The notes below the pieces were generated by a model. It ran no database searches. It worked only from the letters and a program-made list of their open reading frames with translations, and had not been told where the DNA came from. A DNA stretch of 64,000 nucleotides. Origin: Candidula unifasciata (lineage: Eukaryota; Mollusca; Gastropoda; Stylommatophora; Geomitridae). The translations under genes and the position numbers were made by a program. The stretch is from NCBI GenBank assembly GCA_905116865.2, contig CAJHNH020003124.1, forward strand, positions 62,001-126,000. Direction: 5' to 3'. This document shows positions 57,061-64,000 of the stretch, one piece after another; position 1 is the first letter of the stretch, and every line of letters starts with the position of its first letter.

Positions 57061-57582
57061 GTAAATGATAGAATTATAATATCAAACTTTATTTATTTGT
57101 TTAGTGTAACATTTATTTATTACGTAACGTGAGTAATTGGAACTTTAAATATAAAAATTGCATGGCGACATACATCAAGCGGATAATAAACTATTTCCTG
57201 CCCTCTCCCCTTCCTTCTTTAAGGCTCCTGATCGAATTCTCGCTAATCGATTTTTACATGAACATAAACAATCATTATCATGAGATAAATAGCGCGCATA
57301 CGGAAACGATAGCGGTCAATAAGTACTGACTGTATGTTACAAAGAGAGAGCTATTCGAATGTGCCCTGATTAAAAGGTTTGCTCTCATGTTGGGTATTTG
57401 TAGTCTTGCTGTGCCTCGTATTTAGAATGCGAATGGAATAAAATAGTTCCACATATAAGTATTAATTCCGCTTCTTTTAGAATATTGGATAAAGAAGTAA
57501 AGGAACGGAAGCAGACTACAGGGAGAGGCGGATGTGGGGAGGGGGAAGCTAATCGACTGAACGTCCTCATGGTACATCAAAC

Positions 57583-58175
57583 AAGTCTTTAAGCGCTCAG
57601 ATCCCGTCATCATTCTGCAAATCCCTCAGCGTGTGACGACTGAGAAGCGACTGGCCGAACAGTTAGCACACTGGGCTCTCAAGCGGATGACCGGTTCGAA
57701 TCCTCGGTAAGGCTGGTGATTTTTTTTTTCCTCGGGGGCAAAATAAAATCCTCACCTACACAGTCGTGGCGACAGCCCTAGCGACGCGGCCGTAAATCCT
57801 CGGGCTCAAAGACCCCCACCCCCTTCCCCCGCCCCCTGCTTACACTGCAAAAGTAGTCAAATAAAGGCAGTAACTGGCAGTTTTTGGCAGGCTGGCTACT
57901 GATATCGACAGTTCTGTGTGTGTTTACCATTCTTCTTTGGCTACCCGTAAAGTGCTCCTGTCTGGCGCCACTTCTTTTGACACGAAGTTCTTAGTCTTGT
58001 AAAGGTTTCCCAAATACCCCGTCTCCTGAGCCATCTACTCCTCCTACCTCCTTGAGAGAATTGAGAACATCGGTTCGGTCTATTGTTTGTCTTGTGCACA
58101 CCATGATTCTGATCAGCGAGGCGGTCTTTTCCTTCATTTCCTCTTACCTCAGTGTCCTGGCACAAAAATGAAACT
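57583..58175 (-). pseudogene. RNase H-end LINE relic split by a SINE
   Basis: Minus-strand I-type tail: the 57590-57635 part ('ctgcaaatccctcagcgtgt') and the 57900-58175 part ('cagttctgtgtgtgtttacc', 'ggctacccgtaaagtgctcc') are contiguous in the related copy at 54170-54270. A family B SINE lies between them. Confidence 0.8.
57640..57895 (+). mobile_element. tRNA-derived SINE, family B, nested in a LINE relic
   Basis: Best-preserved head of the family: A-box-like 'tggccgaacagttagcacac' and B-box GGTTCGAATCC, then the body 'cacagtcgtggcgacagccc' and 'gtagtcaaataaaggcagta'. Confidence 0.88.
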
Positions 58176-58960
58176 GATTTCTTTCATTGTCCCAGCATTG
58201 AAGGTTGGTATGGATAGCACTCATAAACAATTCCCCACCTGCCCAGGACAACAGGGCAACGTGGTAGAACAGGGTGTAAACTAACACAAATACTTGTTAA
58301 TAATAAATAAAGGAATTATTTTCATGCCTTAAACGGTTTGAACAAATGTTGCTAACCTTAACTATTTTAAACACCAATCGACTTTCGATGGTTGAAATGT
58401 TCAACATTACACAGGTCTTCTTTACTTCCCAGTATGTTTTACGATACGCACATTACAATGTTTTTTATAAAGTGGAATCGTGACTTGAAACCCATCGCCT
58501 TATATTACTCAAATGTTGACAAATGTGCAGCAATAATTATCTTGAAACACAATACAGCTTAGCCTAGAATATGTGAAGTCTGCTTTATGTCTAGATACGG
58601 AGTAACATAGGTGAACACAGGCTGATTAAAAGAATCTTAACTGTATACTAAAACAATGACGCATTGTATGCAGATATATGTAGATGTATGTAGATAGAAA
58701 CAATAAACAATCAGCTTTACATCCGGAATGAGTAGGAATATGTTGACGCCAAACACCTGTTTTAGCCTGTGAAATCAGTTTGGTCTTCTCTCTTCTGTTT
58801 GTCTGCTGTATGTGTGTGGAAGTATCAATCTATGTTATTAAGCAGCAACTTGCCTATCAACTTGCTTTTCTGTTAGTTACCTGACTACCTCCTAACTAAT
58901 TGTGTTTCCACGAAAATAATACTTACCTAAAATAAAATTCTTAGAACAATTTTCCGGATT
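58176..58960. other. No gene recognised
   Basis: AT-rich unique sequence with a short family C-like piece near 58425. Confidence 0.35.
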
Positions 58961-58964
58961 CTTT

Positions 58965-59109
58965 TAGGGCCCTGAATATAGCCGGGCCATAAATATGGCC
59001 ATAACGGCCGAAAGGGGTTTCTGTGACCTCTCTGCTGTTATCCTCATCCGCATGGTGGCACTTTGTGTCACCGGGTGTTCATCGCTTGTGCGATGTCCTG
59101 GTGGGGTAC

Positions 59110-59110
<1 letters not shown>
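58965..59110 (-). repeat. Dispersed repeat family F copy (inverted)
   Basis: Has 'ctgaatatagccgggccata', 'tatcctcatccgcatggtgg' and 'gtgcgatgtcctggtggggt'. Confidence 0.85.

Positions 59111-59112
<2 letters not shown>

Positions 59113-59188
<76 letters not shown>
59113..59188. repeat. (GA)n microsatellite at the end of a family F copy
   Basis: About 37 GA units. Confidence 0.97.
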
Positions 59189-59195
<7 letters not shown>

Positions 59196-59834
59196 ATGCT
59201 TTTTAATCAATAAAAGCCCTAACCCAAAAATAAACTCTTCTACTCCAGAAGGTGGCAGACAACCTCAGCCCCAGCTGTTGATTTCTCTCCCCCTGATATA
59301 CTTGAAATGTTAAGTAGGGAGGTAGGAGACCAGTTTGGGTGGGAAAGGGAAACGGTGACCATCACCCCCTTTTGTCAAACATGTCTAATATATATACCTT
59401 AGTCGCTGTCTTCGCGTTCGTTTCGACACTTGTACCTATAGCTGACGGTTCAGAGCTATGGCAAACTACTTAACCTAAAATTTGCCTAATAAAAAACCAC
59501 AACAGTTAAAAAAATGCTGCTGTTGGTTCTGCAACATCCCGTAAAGGAACACACTAACTTTTTAACAAATATATCCAAAGACAAGGAAAATGGCCCTTTA
59601 ATTTTACTGTATCTGTTTTGTGTGTTTGTGCATATAATGTTTGTGTGTGTTTTTTATGGTTTTTGTTCCTGTCATTTTATGTGTCTTCTCATTATCTCTA
59701 CTTATTTTTGACGTCTTGCAGTTTATAACAGGGTCGTGGTTTTCTGTATTTGTCTTGCGCTTCTCGTGTGGCTTGAGTGATCGATTTGTTCAACTTTTTG
59801 CTTGTTTCAGATATACCATTTATCGGTCTCTTTC

Positions 59835-60008
59835 CCAGATGTGCAGAGTGGTCTGACTGCATTCTCATCAGGTGGCCGACCGTTGTATTCTTTGTCTGTC
59901 AATGTAATTCAAATACGGTCTTATTTGAACTTTCTAGTGCTGGTATACGTAACACTGTCCTTTCTTGTATTGTTGGTGACCTTGTGGAGACCAGCCCATT
60001 TTCCATGT
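59835..60008 (-). pseudogene. LINE RT C-terminal fragment
   Basis: The minus strand reads GHLMRMQSDHSAHLGKETDK near 59810-59870, the conserved GHxxRMQ tail also present at 20425-20800. Confidence 0.7.
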
Positions 60009-60022
60009 AGTTATGTACTCTT

Positions 60023-60245
60023 GTTTGTTTGTTTGTTTTAGTATCCAGAAGCCATGAGTTGTTAACCCTTAGGCTCGATATTATGGATATCGCAACCTTT
60101 CGGCCTTGATTCCATTGTAAATACCGTAAATCTGGGAGAAAATATGGTTTTCCTGCCTACCCCCGGGATTGAACCCGGACCACAAGGAGTTCGTCACCCG
60201 GTCTCCGCGCAATCCGGTTTAGCCAACTACGCTAGAGAGCCGGGC
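60023..60245 (-). mobile_element. tRNA-derived SINE, family A, copy 3, with 12-bp TSD
   Basis: Inverted copy with an (AAAC)n tail and a complete head ('gggattgaacccggaccaca' is the reversed B-box region). The perfect direct repeat TTATGTACTCTT is at 60011-60022 and 60246-60257. It is inserted at the end of a LINE relic. Confidence 0.95.
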
Positions 60246-61149
60246 TTATGTACTCTTTAACTACCCTATCCATTGTTCCTGTCTTACACTGAGAGCATAG
60301 AGTAGGGACGAAGATGTTACTAATAATTTGATGTTTTGCTCTTTTTATGTCAAAATTACAACATTCTATTTGAATTTTCCCTGCATAACATAATACCACC
60401 TGAGCACATTTACACACATGTGCACTGTTCATTCTGTAAAGCAAAATAATGAAGATATATTTTTTTCTCAGTCAGGTATACGTTGTGTTCAGATTTTAAC
60501 AGCTGCAAAAGTATAAATACAGAAACACAAACTAATGCGCGCACAAGCAACAGTGTACCATGTTTTTCTCGGAGTTCCTTTAATCGACCGTGACACTGAA
60601 ATCAATCTTTCAATCAGAAATCGTTCATCCGTATAAAAACCAGCTCAGTCTCACTCTAAATTCGTTTTAAATAGCCCATTGTATGCACACAGTAATAGGA
60701 TCGCAGCACGCTTTATTGAACAAAATAATGTTTGCTAAGGCGCTGTATTTGGTTCCAGACTTTTCTAGATCAGATCACAGATTAGGTCTAAAAATGCAAG
60801 CGGAGGGTCAGAATAAGCAGCACTTAAAATCTCGTGGGAACTGTGTGTTTACCGAAACAAGTGTTTGTTGAACTGCTTACAGGCGAAGCAAGTAATCTCT
60901 ATGTACTTCATAATCTTTATAATTAGACTTTAAAAGGTCAAGGGGACTAGTGTTCGCTTCTGGGGGTCTCTGACCGCTAGCGCATATTTATAACCCCTAA
61001 GAGTATTTGAAATGAAAGCATATTAAAGCTCTTTTCATTTTTTGTCTGTCTCTTTGTTATTATGTCTCTCTTTCTTTTTTGCTTTCCGTCTTTCTGTCTT
61101 TCCTTCTGTATGCCTTCATTCTTTAAATGTCTTTCTATTTTGTCTTTAA

Positions 61150-61655
61150 GTCTTTCTTCCGTGGCTAGAGAACAAGATGCATACACATGTTATAATTTTA
61201 ACAGACTCTGAAAGCATGCTGAAAAAGGTGAGGACAGGTATGCTTTGAGCAGAGTGGCTAGCTTCACTGAAAAGATCACGGGTGGTGAGCATTCTTTTGA
61301 TCTTTTCTCCAGGGATGCCGGCGTGGTGGGTAATGAACAGGCAGACAGACTGGCTGGATCCGCACCACTAGGCGGTGAATTGATGCATGACAAGGTAGAT
61401 GTGGTGAAGGTCCTTTAGGAACAAACAACGGAATCAGTACAGATAGAAGATTATTGTGGCCTGGAGAGAATGAGGCACCTGGGTGTAACCAGAGGGTCTG
61501 GCCGGCTCACTACACTCAGAGGAAAGGCAAGACGGACCTTTAACCAGATTGTGACCGGTACCATCAGTATTGGAACTCTGCGCTGGCTGCTGAAGATGAG
61601 GACGGAGCATGCATGGGAATGCCCTGAGTGCTATGATGTCTATTCTTGACTTAGC
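61150..61655 (+). pseudogene. RNase H tail of an I/Nimbus-type LINE
   Basis: Reads VVGNEQADRLAGSAPLGGEL, then an in-frame stop; GRLTTLRGKARRTFNQ, GTISIGTLRWLLKMRTE and WECPECYDV follow. It is closely parallel to the minus-strand relic at 14237-14775, residue for residue in many places, so both come from one LINE family. Confidence 0.9.
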
Positions 61656-62204
61656 TCAACTCAACTCTTCCATAATTTTGTTGTCTCTCTTTTTGCTTCT
61701 ATGTTTCGTTACTTTAAAAAAAAAACTTTCTTTTTCACTTTCTTTCTAAAGTTATTTGTTTCGTATTTCTCTGTTTCTCTCTTTGCACCTTTGTTTCCTT
61801 GTACTCCTCTTTTTTTTTTTAAACTTTCTTTCTTTCTTCTTTGTACTCTTTTGGTCCATTTATCTGTATCGTTTTGCTTATTCTATCTCAGTTGTCACAG
61901 AACTCCATTTGTCAATTCTCTAAGACTAAAAATGTATATCGTTATTTAAAAAAAAAAAGTAATGGTTGAACTGCATTAATGCATTGTGTGGTAATACACC
62001 ATCAGATATCTTGTACTGGGAAAGTTAAATAGATAATAGCCAGGAAAATTAGCTTGACTGAAGGATTAGTGAATGCGTTTAACAACCTTATGATCCTCAA
62101 GTATCATGGTTCATTTTCTCTTTTTTTTTTAAACATTTTTTTTGAGGTTTTCGGATAATAGTAACAGAGTCGTACTTTGACCGAGTCTTGGACCTCACTG
62201 TGTA

Positions 62205-62236
62205 GTTAATAGGGAGTCTCTGTGGCGAAGTGGTCA

Positions 62237-62305
<69 letters not shown>

Positions 62306-62370
62306 GCCATATGGGATAAGATCCCCTCGACAATGTGTGTAATTCATATTCACAAAGACAGCAGTGGGTG
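62205..62370 (+). mobile_element. SINE family E head interrupted by (GA)n
   Basis: The tRNA-Leu-like 'tctctgtggcgaagtggtca' is followed by about 30 GA units (62241-62300) and then 'gagccatatgggataagatc'. Confidence 0.6.
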
Positions 62371-62464
62371 AAATAAGCCAACCGTCACAATAAAGGCGCC
62401 CCCACCCCCTTTTTTACACTCGTACCCCCCCCCCCCCCGCCTTAAAAAAAACGAAGTCACAAAT

Positions 62465-62705
62465 AGGAGCCGCCGAGTTGTAAGGGCTAGACTCTCGTCT
62501 GCGGATCCGAATGTCATGGATTCGGGTCCTGACGGAGCCGAACCTCTTATTATTATTATAGTTTTGTTTTTCAAAACGACCTTTGCTCCCGGGTCGACCC
62601 AACCTTTTAATGGGTACCAAGTAAAGTCCTGCGAAGCAAAGGCGGCCGGTGTGCTGCTGACATCAACCAACGAGTGCCGATTGGTCTGTAAGATAAAGGT
62701 CTAAC
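62465..62705 (-). mobile_element. SINE family C copy (inverted) with clear tRNA-like head
   Basis: The head contains 'gagttgtaagggctagactc' (A-box-like) and GGATTCGGGTCC (B-box-like). The body is the reverse of the copies at 9225 and 45465. Read from the head, this is really the promoter-first orientation; strand is given relative to the 9225 copy. Confidence 0.8.
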
Positions 62706-63430
62706 CATACATGCTCACTATGACTCAGGCGGGGAAAAGAGTCATTACTTTATATCTCACAAGTGTCCGCTAATGAGCAATTCCACGGCTTTTCCCGCTT
62801 GCGATTACGGTTTGTTTTCCTCTTTTGGGAATGTAGCCATTATGTTATAAGTCAGTGTTACCCAAACTGTTCTTGATCGCAGCGCCTTTTTTAATTACAA
62901 TTTTTCCACGGCCCCCTAACCTAAGTAAAAGTTTGACTTTTCGTGTCTTGGTTAAATCAATTATGAAGCTTTTACAATATTTCGTGGCGCCCCTGTGAAG
63001 AGGTCGCGGCTTCCCAAGGGCGCACAGTTTGGGAAGTAATTACGTAAATGGTGGTGACTAGTCTTTACACATACACTGTCTTACTTATTTAGTTTCGTAT
63101 TATAGCCTTCATGTTCACACTTTTTCCTCATTACGTACTTTTTGGTTTCATGTTGACCTTGTGTTTTTTTTTTTTTTTAAATTAGTTTTGTTGTCTTGCC
63201 CGTTGAGTTTTTTAGTCACATTTTGTGCTGTATTTAGTATTCTGCTGATAAAGACTTTGGTCGAAACTTTCGGCTGTGTTGTGTGCGTCATTTCCATTCC
63301 ATCCGTTGAGCTTTCTAGTCATATTGTGTGCAATTCTTGTAATTACAAGTAGCCTGACCTGTAGCTAAAACCATTCGCTTTACTTTAGAGACTAGGAAGT
63401 GTTAAATTGGATTTTTCACTTGACAGCGTG

Positions 63431-63440
63431 CGAGCGCGCG

Positions 63441-63482
<42 letters not shown>
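63431..63482. repeat. (CG)n then (CA)n microsatellite
   Basis: About nine CG units, then about 17 CA units. Confidence 0.95.
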
Positions 63483-63485
<3 letters not shown>

Positions 63486-63581
63486 GGATGCCGACACAAA
63501 GAAAATGTTACATTTTGGGGTGGGAGAGAGCAGTCGGGCTCAAGGGCCTGAGCTTCCCCAAATTTCAGCGCCTCTGCGCGC

Positions 63582-63780
63582 GCTCTCTCTCTCTCTCTCT
63601 GTGTCTCTCTCTGTCTCTCTCTGTCTCTCTCTGTCTCTCTCTCTCTCTGTCTCTCTCTGTCTCTCTCTGTCTCTCTCTGTCTCTCTCTGTCTCTCTCTGC
63701 CTCTCTCTGTCTCTCTCTGTCTCTCTCTCTGTCTCTCTCTGTGTCTCTCTCTCTCTGTCTATGTCTCTGTCTCTCTCTCT
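63582..63780. repeat. (CTCTCTGT)n satellite-like tract
   Basis: An octamer-based array interrupted by CT runs. It is followed to the window end by GT-rich low-complexity sequence. Confidence 0.95.
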
Positions 63781-64000
63781 GGGTGTATGTGGGTGTATGT
63801 GTGTGTGTATTTATGTTTGTATGTGGATGTATGTAAGTTTATGTAGCTGTGTAGGTATGTGGTGTGTGTGTCTATTTATAAACGTATGCATGTGTGTGAG
63901 TATGTGGGTATGTATTATGGATGTGTATGTATAAAAGTATCTATGTGTGTGTGTAGTTATGTATTATCTGGGCATGTGTGTGATTATGGGTTTGTGTGTA

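Noticed and set aside
63407..63934. 175-codon Ser/Leu-rich ORF
   Set aside because: A translation of CT/GT microsatellite sequence.

Overview
This window is animal nuclear DNA, most likely from a gastropod mollusc. It has spliced genes with GT-AG introns, a single-exon rhodopsin-class receptor of the kind expanded as chemosensory receptors in gastropods, and tRNA genes with introns. It also has many decayed LINE tails with an RNase H domain (the I/Nimbus type known from Biomphalaria) and several tRNA-derived SINE families. The taxonomic call is inference. There are no operons, phage or CRISPR arrays.

Three protein-coding genes can be supported. (1) 2293-3357 (-): an intact 354-residue seven-transmembrane receptor. 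(2) 17101-25008 (+): beta-1,4-galactosyltransferase 7 (B4GALT7). I assembled it by eye from six exons whose phases close exactly to 966 nt (321 aa plus stop). (3) 35702-52090 (-): FANK1 (fibronectin type III plus ankyrin repeats). Nine exons were placed; the first coding exon and one microexon were not found. B4GALT7 and FANK1 are convergent, with about 10.7 kb of repeat-rich DNA between their stop codons. Two elongator tRNA-Met(CAT) genes, each with a 17-nt intron, lie at 7173-7262 and 9770-9859 (-).

Layout. 1-900: 3' or solo LTR of a retrotransposon. 1.6-1.9 kb: SINE with target-site duplication (TSD). 2.3-3.4 kb: receptor. 3.4-7.1 kb: no gene, (TTTA)n. 7.1-9.9 kb: tRNA-Met pair with SINEs. 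10.2-11.6 kb: dispersed repeat and mariner relic. 13.06-13.44 kb: long palindromic MITE. 14-15.3 kb: LINE tails. 17.1-25.0 kb: B4GALT7, with introns full of repeats and a 26-bp minisatellite. 25.4-28.7 kb: 34-bp tandem repeat and a compound block of tRNA-like units. 28.8-35.6 kb: LINE and SINE fragments. 35.7-52.1 kb: FANK1, with introns holding a mariner, a long-TIR element, SINEs, a decayed GC-rich ORF and a (GAA)n tract. 52.1-64 kb: repeats, LINE tails and microsatellites, no gene recognised.

The genes do not form a pathway. B4GALT7 is a housekeeping Golgi enzyme for the proteoglycan linker, FANK1 is a testis/cilia-associated protein in animals, and the receptor is probably sensory or neuropeptide-related. 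Most of the window is transposable-element debris. I see no convincing novel multi-gene system. The strongest unusual signals are the SINE family with perfect TSDs, two long-inverted-repeat elements, the tRNA-Met/SINE arrangement, and the minisatellite inside B4GALT7.
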